A stretch of 43,800 nucleotides of DNA from Rhodospirillales bacterium (GTDB taxonomy: Bacteria; Pseudomonadota; Alphaproteobacteria; Acetobacterales; Acetobacteraceae), in contig JANYDF010000096.1 in NCBI GenBank assembly GCA_025359905.1, positions 1 through 43,800 of the forward strand, read 5' to 3'. The translations under genes were made by a program, and so were the position numbers. Within the stretch, counting starts at the first letter, position 1; each line of letters begins with the position of its first letter. The notes under the pieces were generated by a model that worked only from the letters and a program-made list of their open reading frames with translations, made no database searches and was not told where the DNA came from. Shown here piece by piece: positions 17,077 through 26,237 of this stretch.

Positions 17077-18060
17077 TTAGCCACCGCGCACTTCGAGCAA
17101 GAGTTTGCCCGACAACTGGCGCGATTCGATGTGGGCGTGCATCTCGCTGGCCGCCGCCATCGGGTAAATCTGCTGAACCGGCACTTGCAGCCAGCCATCT
17201 TGGATGCCGTGCAGCACGTGGGCGATGCCGTCGGCCCAGGCTTGGCCGTGCGGATCGACATGGCCCAGATGCAGCCGCGTGAACGTCAACGAGCGCGGCA
17301 GCAAGCGTTCGCGGATGTTCTGATACGGCAGCCCTTCGGCCTCGCCGATGCTGATCACGTGGCCCATCTTGCGCACCACGTTGAAACTGCGGTCCAGCGT
17401 GCGGGCGCCGAGCGAGTCGATCACCAAATCCACGCCGCGCCCGCCGGTTAGCTCCAGCGCCGCCGCCTCGAAATCCTGCTGCCCGGCCACCACCACGCGC
17501 GCCGCGCCGTAGTGCAGCGGCAAACGGTCCTTGCCCGGCGTGCCAACCGTGCCCAGCACCTGCGCGCCGGCGTGCACCGCCAACTGGGTGCAAAACAGCC
17601 CGACGCCGCCGCCAATCGCATGCACCAGCACCCATTGCCCGGCCTGCAAGCGGCCCACGGTGTGCAGCATGTGGTAGGCGGTCAGACCCTGAATCTGCCA
17701 CGACGCCGCGACTTTGAAATCCATCCAGTCCGGCAGTTTGATGACCCAGTCTTCATGCACCAGGGCCTGTTCGGCATAGCCGCCGCCCTTTTCGTTGAAC
17801 CCGGCCACCCGGTCGCCCGGCTTCACCCGCGTGACGCCCGCGCCCACAGCGCGCACGACGCCGGCTACTTCCAGACCAGGGATCACCGGATAGGTGAACG
17901 GATGCGGGTAGGTGCCGATGCGGATCATCCGGTCCGCCCAATTTAGCCCGCAATACGCCACATCGATCACCACCCAGCCGGGCGCTGTAACAGGCGCCAC
18001 GACGTCCGCGACCTGCAATTGCTCCAGCCCGCCGGGCTGCATCACCAGAACAGCTTTCAT
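17077..18060 (-). CDS. Quinone oxidoreductase-like (MDR family) NADPH-dependent reductase
   Basis: 327 residues, starting at MKAVLVMQPGG. GroES-like N-domain: YCGLNWADRMIRIGTYP, then PVIPGLEVAGVV. Rossmann domain: WVLVHAIGGGVGLFCTQLA (near residue 145) and DLVIDSLG. The zinc-binding Cys/His set of alcohol dehydrogenases is absent, as in the QOR subfamily. It likely reduces a quinone or enone with NADPH; the substrate is unknown. It stands alone inside the flagellar region, 61 nt upstream (in gene direction) of the fliP stop side, and may share transcription with fliP. Confidence 0.85.
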   Translation of the reverse strand: MKAVLVMQPGGLEQLQVADVVAPVTAPGWVVIDVAYCGLNWADRMIRIGTYPHPFTYPVIPGLEVAGVVRAVGAGVTRVKPGDRVAGFNEKGGGYAEQALVHEDWVIKLPDWMDFKVAASWQIQGLTAYHMLHTVGRLQAGQWVLVHAIGGGVGLFCTQLAVHAGAQVLGTVGTPGKDRLPLHYGAARVVVAGQQDFEAAALELTGGRGVDLVIDSLGARTLDRSFNVVRKMGHVISIGEAEGLPYQNIRERLLPRSLTFTRLHLGHVDPHGQAWADGIAHVLHGIQDGWLQVPVQQIYPMAAASEMHAHIESRQLSGKLLLEVRGG

Positions 18061-18121
18061 CGCCACGATCTCCTTCGCGCAAACCGTGCCGGGACGGCGA
18101 TGGTCGCGCAAGCCGCGACAG

Positions 18122-18874
18122 TCAGAACGGCACGAAGCTTTTCACCAAACTCCCCGCCACCAGCCGCCAGCCATCCACCAGCACAAAGAAGATCAACTTG
18201 AACGGCAGCGACACCACGTTTGGCGGCAGCATCATCATGCCCAGGCCCATCAGCACGCTGGCCACCACCATGTCGATCACCAGGAACGGCAAATACAGCA
18301 GGAACCCCATCTCGAACGCCCGCCGCAGTTCGCCGACCAGAAACGCCGGCATCAGCGCCCGCCACGATGCCTCATCCGCGTTGGCCACCTCCGGCAGATG
18401 CGCCAGATCGAGAAACAGCCGCAGATCGTCGGGCCGCACGCTTTTCGCCAGGAAGCCGTGAAATGGCGCCGCGGCCAGCCGCAAGCCCTCCAGATCGCCG
18501 ATCTTACCTTCGGTCATCGGTTGCAGGCCCTGCACCCAAGCCTGATCCAGCACCGGCTGCATCACGAAATAGGTCAGGAACAGCGATAGCCCGATCAGCA
18601 CCATGTTCGGCGGCGCGCCCTGCGTGCCGATGGCGCTGCGCAGCAGCGACAGCACGATCACGATGCGGGTGAACGCCGTCATCATCACCAGCAGGCTCGG
18701 CGCCAGCGACAGCACGGTAATCAGCGCGGTGAGCTGCACCATGCGCGACGTGGCCCCCGGCCCGGTGGCGCCGAGATCGAGCGACAGCGATTGCGCGGCT
18801 GCGGCATGCGGCAGCGCCACCAACAAAAGGCACACGGGCAATAGGCAGCGGCGGAACGTCGGGAGAATCTGCAT
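18122..18874 (-). CDS. fliP: Flagellar export gate protein FliP
   Basis: 250 residues. A core subunit of the type III export gate, with a cleavable signal peptide (LLPVCLLLVALPHAAAA). Family segments seen are LITVLSLAPSLLVMMTAFTRIVIVLSLLR, QPVLDQAWVQGLQPM, LMPAFLVGELRRAFEMGFLLYLPFLVIDMVVASVLMGLGMMMLPP and the C-terminal SLPFKLIFFVLVDGW. Four membrane helices fit. It is separated from fliQ/fliR and transcribed away from flgB; in many genomes fliP sits next to fliQ. Confidence 0.96.
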   Translation of the reverse strand: MQILPTFRRCLLPVCLLLVALPHAAAAQSLSLDLGATGPGATSRMVQLTALITVLSLAPSLLVMMTAFTRIVIVLSLLRSAIGTQGAPPNMVLIGLSLFLTYFVMQPVLDQAWVQGLQPMTEGKIGDLEGLRLAAAPFHGFLAKSVRPDDLRLFLDLAHLPEVANADEASWRALMPAFLVGELRRAFEMGFLLYLPFLVIDMVVASVLMGLGMMMLPPNVVSLPFKLIFFVLVDGWRLVAGSLVKSFVPF

Positions 18875-18910
18875 ACCCCGGCATTGGCAGGCGAAAAACC
18901 TGCGTTTCCG

Positions 18911-18937
18911 TTAACCCGACTCGGCCATTCTGTTAAC
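18911..18937 (+). promoter_or_regulatory. Two TTAAC half-sites in the fliP/flgB divergent region
   Basis: TTAAC occurs at 18911-18915 and 18933-18937, 22 bp (two helical turns) apart, in the 116-bp gap between divergent fliP and flgB. Each is preceded by G (GTTAAC). The motif equals the CtrA half-site. The spacing is not the canonical TTAA-N7-TTAA, so binding is a hypothesis. Confidence 0.3.
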
Positions 18938-18990
18938 TATTCGGAAAGGAACGCCCGCCAATTTGATGTCATCGAAGGAGCGGCGGTGGC

Positions 18991-19368
18991 ATGGACATCT
19001 CGCAGATCCCGTTATTCGCCTTGGCCGACAAGCGGCTGGCTTGGGTGGCGTCGCGCCAATCGGTGCTGGCGCAAAACATCGCCAACGCCGACACCTCCGG
19101 CTATCGCGCCAAGGATGTGGCCCCATTCGCGGCTCTGCTGACCGCGCCGGGTCTTGGTTTGGCGGCCACCACGGCGGGGCATTTTGCCGGCTCGGCGAAC
19201 ACGGCGCCAAAAATCACCGTCACGCGCGGCGAACATGCGCCAGACGGCAATACCGTGGCTCTGGACAAGGAACTCGGCAAAGTCGCCGACACCGACATGG
19301 CGCACGAAGTCGCGGTCGGTTTGGAAAAGAAATACCTCGGCATGTTCCGCACCACGCTTGGGCGGTAG
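18991..19368 (+). CDS. flgB: Flagellar proximal rod protein FlgB
   Basis: 125 residues. The N-terminal motif LADKRLAWVASRQSVLAQNIANADTSGYRAKDV is the rod-protein signature, and the C-terminus DTDMAHEVAVGLEKKYLGMFRTTLGR replaces the usual N.MM.A..... heptad helix. It forms the proximal rod with FlgC and FliE. First gene of the rightward operon; the ribosome site GAAGGAG is 12 nt upstream. Confidence 0.92.
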   Translation: MDISQIPLFALADKRLAWVASRQSVLAQNIANADTSGYRAKDVAPFAALLTAPGLGLAATTAGHFAGSANTAPKITVTRGEHAPDGNTVALDKELGKVADTDMAHEVAVGLEKKYLGMFRTTLGR

Positions 19369-19381
19369 CAGGAGACTGCGT

Positions 19382-19804
19382 ATGGCACTCGGCAGCGTCG
19401 ATCTCAGCAGTGTGCTGGGAATTTCCTCGGCAGGCATGGCAGCGCAATCGACGCGCCTGCGCGTGGTGGCGGAAAATGTCGCCAATCAGGATAGCACCGG
19501 CAGCACGCCGGGGGCCAATCCGTACCGCCGCAAAACCGTCACCTTCGCCAATGGCCTGGATGCGGCACTTGGCGTCGACACCGTGAAAGTCGCCAAGATC
19601 GGCGTCGACAGCAGCAGCTTTCCGTTGCGCTATGACCCATCGCATCCCGCCGCCGATGCATCCGGCTATGTGCGGGTGCCCAATGTCAACAGCTTCGTCG
19701 AGCTCATGGACATGCGTGAGGCCGAGCGCAGCTACAACGCCAATCTTGCGGTGATGCAGTCCACGCGCGGGATGTTGGAACGCACTGTTGAGCTGTTGAA
19801 ATAG
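19382..19804 (+). CDS. flgC: Flagellar proximal rod protein FlgC
   Basis: 140 residues. It begins MALGSVDLSSVLGISSAGMAAQSTRLRVVAENVANQDSTG with the rod signature, has the NPYRRKTVTF segment, and ends with NVNSFVELMDMREAERSYNANLAVMQ, all diagnostic of FlgC. It lies 13 nt after flgB and 4 nt before fliE. Confidence 0.95.
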   Translation: MALGSVDLSSVLGISSAGMAAQSTRLRVVAENVANQDSTGSTPGANPYRRKTVTFANGLDAALGVDTVKVAKIGVDSSSFPLRYDPSHPAADASGYVRVPNVNSFVELMDMREAERSYNANLAVMQSTRGMLERTVELLK

Positions 19805-19808
19805 TGCC

Positions 19809-20156
19809 ATGAGCTCGCCCGCAGGCATCTTCGGCAGCGCCGCCCCGGCCATTTTGGTGACGCCGCAAGGCATCAGCCCGCAGGCCGCCACGCGCGCATA
19901 CCGCGATATTGCGAGCGGCGGTACGGCTGCCACGTCAGGCGGCGATTTCAGCAGTTTGCTGATGCGCGCTGCCGAAGGTGCCGTGCAGGTGGGCCAGCAA
20001 GCCGAAGCGCAGGCTGCGCAGGCACTGACCGGCGGCGGCAACCTAACCGACGTTGTGCAAGCGGTCTCGCGGGCCGAAATGGCGCTGCAAACCACGACCA
20101 CGATCCGCGACCGAATGGTGCAGGCCTATCAGGACATCATGAAGATGCCGATTTAG
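19809..20156 (+). CDS. fliE: MS-ring/rod junction protein FliE
   Basis: 115 residues. It joins the MS-ring to the rod. The C-terminal half (GDFSSLLMRAAEGAVQVGQQAEAQAAQAL, then VQAVSRAEMALQTTTTIRDRMVQAYQDIMKMPI) is the conserved FliE domain. The N-terminal 40 residues are variable. Order flgB-flgC-fliE is the common one. Confidence 0.95.
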   Translation: MSSPAGIFGSAAPAILVTPQGISPQAATRAYRDIASGGTAATSGGDFSSLLMRAAEGAVQVGQQAEAQAAQALTGGGNLTDVVQAVSRAEMALQTTTTIRDRMVQAYQDIMKMPI

Positions 20157-20257
20157 ATGTGCAGTGCAGCAGGCTTCGAGGTTGCGCATACTTTGCACGT
20201 CATGGCGTGCCTGCGCCGGGGTGACGGCGGAAGCTTTCAGTACGGCACGGGGGCACC

Positions 20258-20530
20258 ATGAACGAAGGCGACGTCGGCGCCGTGCTGCGCGAGACCATCA
20301 CCATCGTCTTGAAACTTGGCGCACCGCCATTGGCGGCGGCGCTGGCGGTCGGCGTGGTGATGTCGCTGCTCCAGGTGGTCACCCAGATCAACGAGCAAAC
20401 CTTGACCCTGGTGCCCAAGATCGCCGTCATCATCGGCGCGCTGGTCGCCCTCGGCCCATTCATGCAGACCACGCTGGCCGACTTCATGCGGATGATCTTC
20501 GACCGCGTGGTGGCGGTGGGCGCCACATGA
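20258..20530 (+). CDS. fliQ: Flagellar export gate protein FliQ
   Basis: 90 residues with two membrane helices. ITIVLKLGAPPLAAALAVGVVMSLLQVVTQINEQTLTLVPKIAVI is the FliQ signature. A 101-nt gap from fliE holds no gene. It overlaps fliR by 4 nt (ATGA). Confidence 0.95.
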   Translation: MNEGDVGAVLRETITIVLKLGAPPLAAALAVGVVMSLLQVVTQINEQTLTLVPKIAVIIGALVALGPFMQTTLADFMRMIFDRVVAVGAT

Positions 20531-21306
20531 CCGGCGAGGACGCACAGCTGGTGGCCAAGCTGCCGGAATGGGCGTTCGCCTTCGTGCTGCTGCTGTGCCG
20601 CACCGGTGCGGCGTGCATGCTGATCCCCGGCTTTGGCGAAGCCGAAGTGCCCGCCACCCTGCGCGCCGGATTTGCCCTGTTGCTGGTGCTGCTGTTGCTG
20701 CCCGGCTTGCAGGCGCAAATGCCGGTGGCGCCCGACAGCGTGTGGCGCGACCTCGGCATGGTCGGCGCCGAACTGGCCAGCGGTCTGTTTCTCGGCTGGC
20801 TGGCGCGGCTGGCGCTGTTGGCGCTGCCGCTGGCCGGGCAGTTCATTGCTGTGCTGGCCGGCCAATCCAGCGTGTTGCAGCCGGACGGGATGCTCGGCTC
20901 GCAAGGCACCGCGCTTGGCCGTTTGCTGGCGCTGGCCGCGCCGGTGCTGGTGCTGGCCACCGGACTGCACGCGCTGCCGCTGGCCGCCATCGCCGGCAGT
21001 TACCGGGTGCTGCCCGCCGGGCATTGGCTGCCCGCCGCCGACTCGGCCAGCATGGTGGTGACAGCGGTGGCCGAAATGTTCGCCTTGGCGCTGCGGCTGG
21101 CCGCCCCGTTCGTGCTGGCGGGCATCGTCTGGCACATGGCGCTGGCCGCCGTATCGCGGCTGGTGCCGCAAGTGCAGTTGTTCTTCATCGCCGCCCCGGC
21201 GCAGTTGCTCGGCGGCCTGCTGCTGCTCGGGCTGCTCGGCGCGGCCCTGTTGAAGGTGTGGACCGACGCGGCCAGCGGCGCGTTCGCCGCACTGCCGGGG
21301 CAGTAG
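20527..21306 (+). CDS. fliR: Flagellar export gate protein FliR
   Basis: 259 residues, very hydrophobic (about six helices). FliR landmarks are LCRTGAACMLIPGFGEAEVPATLRAGFALLL, LGWLARLALLALPLAGQFIAVLAGQS and the C-terminal VPQVQLFFIAAPAQLLGGLLLL. It completes the FliPQR export gate. It is translationally coupled to fliQ and is followed by flhB after 4 nt. Confidence 0.94.
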   Translation: MTGEDAQLVAKLPEWAFAFVLLLCRTGAACMLIPGFGEAEVPATLRAGFALLLVLLLLPGLQAQMPVAPDSVWRDLGMVGAELASGLFLGWLARLALLALPLAGQFIAVLAGQSSVLQPDGMLGSQGTALGRLLALAAPVLVLATGLHALPLAAIAGSYRVLPAGHWLPAADSASMVVTAVAEMFALALRLAAPFVLAGIVWHMALAAVSRLVPQVQLFFIAAPAQLLGGLLLLGLLGAALLKVWTDAASGAFAALPGQ

Positions 21307-21310
21307 CGCC

Positions 21311-22360
21311 ATGGCCGAAGACGAAGGCGGCGAGCGCAATGAGGCCGCCACAGGCCGCCAATTGCAAAAGGCGCGCGAGGCCGGGCAGGTTCCGATCTCC
21401 CGCGAGGCTCCGGCGCTGGCCGCGCTGGCGGCTGGCGCGTTGGTGCTGATGCTGCAAGCACCCGGCGCAGCGCGGCGCGTCAGTAGCGAGCTCACCCAAT
21501 TCCTGACCCAATCCGCGCCGCAGGACCCGGCCCGCGCGCTGCGGGTGGCGGGGATCGCAGCGCTGTCGGCTTGCGCGCCGTTCCTGCTGGCATCGATTGT
21601 CGCCGGAGCAGGTGCTGTGCTGTTGCAAACCGGCGGCATGGTGAACACCAATGCGTTGCTGCCGAACTTCGGCAGATTGTCGCCGAGTCACGGGCTGGCG
21701 CGCATCCTGTCGCTCAATGCGCTGCTCGAACTCGCCAAGGCGCTGCTGAAAATCGGCATTGCGGGCGCTGCGGTCTGGTCGGTGATGGCAGCGGCGCTGC
21801 CACAATTGCCGATGGCGCTGCTCTGGCAGCCCGCATTGCTGCTCGATCAAACCAGCCGCGACGTGCTGCGCGTGCTGATCGCGGTCATCGGTGGCCAAGC
21901 TGCCATCGCCGCGTTCGATATTGTGCGCGCCCGTATGACCCACGCGAGCGCCCTGCGCATGACGCGCCAGCAAGTGCAGGAGGAACACAAGGAGTCGGAC
22001 GGCAACCCGCACGTCAAAGGCCGCCTGAAGCGCGTGCGGCAGCAACGTTCGCGCAAACGGATGCTGCTGGCGGTGCCGGGAGCGGCCGTGGTGATCACCA
22101 ACCCGACCCACTACGCGGTGGCGCTGTCCTACGCGCGCGGTTCGTCGGACGCGCCGCGCGTGGTGGCCAAGGGGGCGGATGCGATGGCGGTGCGCATCCG
22201 GCAAATCGCCGCCGAACACCGCGTGCCGCTGGTGGTCAACCCGCCATTGGCCCGGGCGCTGTATCCGCTGGAGTTGGACAGCGAAATCCCGCGCGAATTG
22301 TTCCAGGCGGTTGCCGACATCATCGCCTACATTTGGGGTCTGCGGAGACGCACCGTATGA
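21311..22360 (+). CDS. flhB: Flagellar export switch protein FlhB
   Basis: 349 residues. The N-terminal four-helix membrane domain starts after DEGGERNEAATGRQLQKAREAGQVP. The cytoplasmic domain carries the autocleavage site N264-P265-T266-H267 (VVITNPTHYAVAL), which switches export from rod/hook to filament substrates. The basic linker KGRLKRVRQQRSRKR before it is typical. The stop overlaps the following kinase gene by 4 nt (ATGA). Confidence 0.96.
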   Translation: MAEDEGGERNEAATGRQLQKAREAGQVPISREAPALAALAAGALVLMLQAPGAARRVSSELTQFLTQSAPQDPARALRVAGIAALSACAPFLLASIVAGAGAVLLQTGGMVNTNALLPNFGRLSPSHGLARILSLNALLELAKALLKIGIAGAAVWSVMAAALPQLPMALLWQPALLLDQTSRDVLRVLIAVIGGQAAIAAFDIVRARMTHASALRMTRQQVQEEHKESDGNPHVKGRLKRVRQQRSRKRMLLAVPGAAVVITNPTHYAVALSYARGSSDAPRVVAKGADAMAVRIRQIAAEHRVPLVVNPPLARALYPLELDSEIPRELFQAVADIIAYIWGLRRRTV

Positions 22361-23478
22361 ATTGCAGCAGCACGCTCGATCCGTCCGCCGCCAGCGTGGC
22401 GCACGATCTGAATAATTTTCTCAGCGCCGTGCTGGGGGCCGCCGACGCCATCGCGCGCCACGGAACGATGGACCCAGCAACAAGCAATCATCTCGCCAAT
22501 ATCCGCGCCAGCACCCACGCCGCTGCCGCGCTGGCCCGCCGCTTGTATGCGGGGGGCGGCGCAGCGGAACCCGCCACCGCACCGTTGCCGGTGAATGCCG
22601 CGCTGGGGCGGGTTGCCGATCTGTTGCGCTACGCCCTGCCGGACGGCGTCACGCTGACGCTAGTTTTGGCCGAGGGATCCCCGGCCGTCGCAGTCACGGC
22701 CATGGCCCTGCAACGCATCGTGATGAACCTCGCCAGCAATGCCGCCAACGCCATGCCGGGCGGCGGAGCATTGACGCTGCGCAGCGCCATCGTCGCGCAA
22801 CCGTTGGGGCAATTCGTCCAAATCGACGTGCAAGACACCGGCTGCGGCATACCGCCCGACGTGTTGCCGCGCATTTTCGACGCATATTTCACCACCGCAC
22901 GCGGGCGCGGCGGCAACGGAATTGGCTTGGCGGGCGTCGATGCACTGGTGCGGCAGGCGGGCGGATCAATCGCTGTCGATAGCCGGGAGGGCGCCGGCAC
23001 CATGATCAGCCTGTGCTTTCCGCTGGTGCCCAGTGTGCAACCAGCCGCCTCGCCAGTGACCGCCGCCGCGTCGCCGGGCGCCGCGCTGCTGCTGGTCGAT
23101 GACGAGGAAGCCACACTGCATCACCTATCGCGCGCGCTGCACGCCAGCGGCAAGCAGGTGCTGATCGCCACCAGCGCCGAAGCGGCGCTGCACTTGTTGC
23201 ACGATAAGCGCGCGCCCCGGCTAGCCGCCGTGGTGACCGATCTGCAGTTGCCGGGCGCTGGCGGGGCGGACCTCGTGCGCATGCTGCGCCAGCGTCTTGA
23301 ACAGCCGGGCCTGCCGGCGGTGGTGATCTCCGGCTATCCGCCTTCGCGCACCCGCCACGCACTCGCCGGGCTCGACGGGGTCAGCATCTTGAGTAAGCCC
23401 TGCGAGGCTGGCGATGTGCTCAAGGCGCTCGCCGCCCTCACCCAGTCCGCCGGGCACCTGTGCGCCGCCGGTCATTGA
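22357..23478 (+). CDS. CckA-like hybrid histidine kinase lacking a sensor domain
   Basis: 373 residues, all cytoplasmic. The HisKA helix with phospho-acceptor H16 (VAHDLNNFLSAVLGAADAI) begins almost at the N-terminus. HATPase boxes follow: N-box NLASNAANAMPGGG, G1 DTGCGIPP, F-box FDAYFTT, G2 GRGGNGIGLAGV. A C-terminal receiver (about 243-365) has acidic VDDEE, phospho-site D295 (VTDLQLPGAGG) and the Lys in ILSKPC. The HDLNNFL box and flhB context match the C-terminal half of CckA, whose full form has membrane and PAS domains that are absent here. It could be a truncated CckA or a dedicated paralogue. The frame has no upstream extension because it starts inside flhB. Confidence 0.8.
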   Translation: MNCSSTLDPSAASVAHDLNNFLSAVLGAADAIARHGTMDPATSNHLANIRASTHAAAALARRLYAGGGAAEPATAPLPVNAALGRVADLLRYALPDGVTLTLVLAEGSPAVAVTAMALQRIVMNLASNAANAMPGGGALTLRSAIVAQPLGQFVQIDVQDTGCGIPPDVLPRIFDAYFTTARGRGGNGIGLAGVDALVRQAGGSIAVDSREGAGTMISLCFPLVPSVQPAASPVTAAASPGAALLLVDDEEATLHHLSRALHASGKQVLIATSAEAALHLLHDKRAPRLAAVVTDLQLPGAGGADLVRMLRQRLEQPGLPAVVISGYPPSRTRHALAGLDGVSILSKPCEAGDVLKALAALTQSAGHLCAAGH

Positions 23479-23564
23479 GCACCGCGCGCCTGCCCAGATG
23501 ACAGTGCGGAGCGCGTGCGCTAATCCCTGTGCCGGACTTTCTCCACGGGACACGCCGCCGCGCC

Positions 23565-26204
23565 ATGGTCAGCAGCAACGACATTCGAGCGACCTTCCTG
23601 AACTACTTTGCCAGCCACGGGCACACCGTGGTGGAAAGCAGCCCGCTGGTGCCGCGCAACGACCCCACGCTGATGTTCGCCAACAGCGGCATGGTGCAGT
23701 TCAAGAACGTATTCACCGGGCAGGAAAAGCGCGGCTACACTCGCGCCACCACGTCGCAGAAATGCGTGCGGGCCGGCGGCAAGCATAACGACCTGGACAA
23801 TGTCGGCTACACTGCCCGGCACCATACGTTCTTCGAAATGCTGGGTAATTTTTCGTTCGGCGACTATTTCAAGGAACAGGCGATCTTCTACGCCTGGAAC
23901 CTCGTCACCAAGGAATTCGGACTGGCCAAGGATAGGCTGCTGGTCACCGTGTTCGCGGATGACGACGACGCGGCGCAGTTGTGGGGCAAGATCGCCGGGC
24001 TGCCCGACGAGCGCATCATCCGCATCCCAACCAGCGACAATTTCTGGCGCATGGGCGACACCGGCCCGTGCGGCCCGTGCTCGGAGATTTTCTACGACCA
24101 CGGCGCCAGCATCCCCGGCGGTCCGCCCGGCAGCCCCAACGAGGACGGCGACCGGTTCATCGAGATTTGGAATCTCGTGTTCATGCAGTACGAGGAAGGC
24201 CCGCCCGGCACCCGCGTGCCGCTGCCGCGCCCGTCCATCGACACCGGCATGGGCCTGGAACGCTTCGCCGCCATCCTGCAAGGCAAGCACGACAACTACG
24301 ACACCGACACGCTGCGCGCCTTGGTGCTGGCGAGCGCCGAAGTCACCGGCCAGGACGCCGGCGGCCCGTTCCGCACCAGCCATCGCGTCGTGGCCGACCA
24401 TCTGCGCTCGACCAGCTTCCTGATGGCCGACGGCGTGCTGCCATCCAACGAAGGCCGTGGCTATGTGCTGCGCCGCATCATGCGCCGCGCCATGCGCCAC
24501 GCCCACATGATGGGTGCCCGCGACCCGGTGATGTGGCGTCTGGTGCCCGCGTTGATCCGCCAGATGGGCGCCGCCTACCCGGAACTCGGCCGCGCCGAAG
24601 CGCTGATCGTCGAGACGCTGCGGCTGGAGGAAACCCGCTTCAAGGCGATGCTGGATCGCGGCCTCGGGCTGCTGGCCGAAGAAGTCTCGCACGTGCCGGA
24701 AGGCGGGCGGTTGGCCGGTGACGTGGCGTTCAAGCTGTACGACACTTACGGCTTCCCGCTCGATCTGACGCAGGACGCGCTGCGCGAACAAGGCCGCAGC
24801 GTCGATGTGCCGGGCTTCGAAGCCGCCATGGGTGAACAGCGCCGCCGCGCCCGCGCCGCGTGGGCCGGATCGGGCGAAGCCGCCACCGACAAGGTGTGGT
24901 TCGAAGTCCGCGAGAAACTCGGCGCCAGCGAATTCCTCGGCTACTCGACCGAAACCGCCGAAGCCTCGATCCTGGCGCTGGTGGTCAACGGCCACCCGGT
25001 GGACATGGCCGAGACCGGCGCGGAGGTCGCGGTGCTGCTGAACCAGACGCCGTTCTACGCCGAAAGCGGCGGGCAGGTCGGCGATACCGGTGCGATCACC
25101 GCACAGGGATTGCGCATCACCATCTCGGATACGCAAAAGAAGCTCGGTGATCTGTTCGTCCATATCGGCCGCGTGACCGAAGGCCAGGCCGATGTGGGCC
25201 GCGCCGTGCTGGCCGAGGTGGACCACATCCGCCGCTCGGCCATCCGCGCGCATCATTCGGCGACCCATTTGTTGCATGAGGCGCTGCGGCGGCGGCTCGG
25301 CAACCATGTGCAACAGAAAGGCAGCCTGAACGCGCCCGACCGGCTGCGCTTCGACGTCAGCCAGCCCACCCCGATTGGCCGCGACGATCTGGTTTGGGTG
25401 GAAGCCGAAGTGAACGCCCGCATCCGCGAGAACGGCGAAGTGACCACCCGGCTGATGACGCCGGACGCGGCGGTGGCCGAAGGGGCCATGGCGCTGTTCG
25501 GCGAAAAATACGGCGACGAAGTGCGCGTGGTGGCGATGGGGGCCGGTACCGGAAACCGTCCCGCCTACTCCATCGAACTTTGCGGCGGCACCCATGTGCG
25601 GCGCACCGGCGATATTGGGCTGCTGCGCATCGTGCAGGAAAGCCCGGTGAGCGCCGGGGTGCGGCGCATCGAGGCAGTGTGCGGCGAAGCGGCGCTGGCG
25701 GTGATTGCCGAAAACGATAAGCGGCTGAGCGATACGGCGGCGGCGTTGCGCGCCAGCCCGGCCGAAGTGCCGGACCGCGTGGCCGCGTTGATCGAGGAGC
25801 GCAAGCGGCTTGAGCGGCAGGTCGGCGAATTGCAGCGCAAGCTGGCGACCGGCGAAAGCACGGCGTCGGCCCTGGAAGACATCGGCGGCGTTAGCCTTGC
25901 GGCGCGCAATCTGGGCGACATTCCGCCGCGCGACCTGAAATCGCTGGCCGAGACCATCGCCCAGCAAACCGGCGCCGGCATCGTCGCGCTGGCGTCCTCG
26001 GCGGAGGGCAAAGCCAGCATCGTGGTCGGCGTGGCCGAGCCGTTGCGCGGCCGGTTCAGCGCGGTCGATCTGGTGCGTGCGGCAGCATCGGCGGTCGGCG
26101 GCAAGGGCGGTGGCGGGCGGGCGGACATGGCGCAGGCGGGCGGGCCGGACGCGGCGGGGATCGACGCGGCCTTCGCGGCGATCCGGGCGGTATTAGCGGC
26201 ATAG
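23565..26204 (+). CDS. alaS: Alanyl-tRNA synthetase
   Basis: 879 residues, full length. Start [21 protein letters not shown] aligns with known AlaRS starts; a frame extension to 23529 adds nothing conserved. Catalytic core: [26 protein letters not shown], then [13 protein letters not shown] and [10 protein letters not shown]. Editing domain: [13 protein letters not shown] and the zinc Cys/His [14 protein letters not shown]-terminal coiled coil and DHHA1-type [16 protein letters not shown]. It charges tRNA-Ala and clears misacylated Ser/Gly. It lies downstream of the flagellar operon, 86 nt after the kinase. Confidence 0.98.
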   Translation: MVSSNDIRATFLNYFASHGHTVVESSPLVPRNDPTLMFANSGMVQFKNVFTGQEKRGYTRATTSQKCVRAGGKHNDLDNVGYTARHHTFFEMLGNFSFGDYFKEQAIFYAWNLVTKEFGLAKDRLLVTVFADDDDAAQLWGKIAGLPDERIIRIPTSDNFWRMGDTGPCGPCSEIFYDHGASIPGGPPGSPNEDGDRFIEIWNLVFMQYEEGPPGTRVPLPRPSIDTGMGLERFAAILQGKHDNYDTDTLRALVLASAEVTGQDAGGPFRTSHRVVADHLRSTSFLMADGVLPSNEGRGYVLRRIMRRAMRHAHMMGARDPVMWRLVPALIRQMGAAYPELGRAEALIVETLRLEETRFKAMLDRGLGLLAEEVSHVPEGGRLAGDVAFKLYDTYGFPLDLTQDALREQGRSVDVPGFEAAMGEQRRRARAAWAGSGEAATDKVWFEVREKLGASEFLGYSTETAEASILALVVNGHPVDMAETGAEVAVLLNQTPFYAESGGQVGDTGAITAQGLRITISDTQKKLGDLFVHIGRVTEGQADVGRAVLAEVDHIRRSAIRAHHSATHLLHEALRRRLGNHVQQKGSLNAPDRLRFDVSQPTPIGRDDLVWVEAEVNARIRENGEVTTRLMTPDAAVAEGAMALFGEKYGDEVRVVAMGAGTGNRPAYSIELCGGTHVRRTGDIGLLRIVQESPVSAGVRRIEAVCGEAALAVIAENDKRLSDTAAALRASPAEVPDRVAALIEERKRLERQVGELQRKLATGESTASALEDIGGVSLAARNLGDIPPRDLKSLAETIAQQTGAGIVALASSAEGKASIVVGVAEPLRGRFSAVDLVRAAASAVGGKGGGGRADMAQAGGPDAAGIDAAFAAIRAVLAA

Positions 26205-26211
26205 GAAGTCT

Positions 26212-26237
26212 ACGGCGCAGCGGATGCGCTGCGCCGT
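26212..26237. terminator. Bidirectional hairpin between alaS and the fusion gene
   Basis: ACGGCGCAGCG and CGCTGCGCCGT form a perfect 11-bp stem with a GATG loop, exactly between two convergent stop codons. No long T-run follows in either direction, but the position and stability fit a shared 3'-end element. Confidence 0.6.

Noticed and set aside
18884-18905. Possible sigma-54 promoter (TGGCAG....CTGC) before flgB
   Set aside because: The GG to GC spacing is too long for the -24/-12 element; the bases instead form a small GCAGG/CCTGC hairpin.
20157-20257. Possible small gene or sigma-54 site between fliE and fliQ
   Set aside because: No start with a ribosome site, and the TGGCGTGCC segment does not have the -24/-12 spacing.
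23520-25967. A minus-strand open frame of about 815 codons opposite alaS
   Set aside because: Antisense shadow of a strongly conserved gene; no recognisable domain and no ribosome site.
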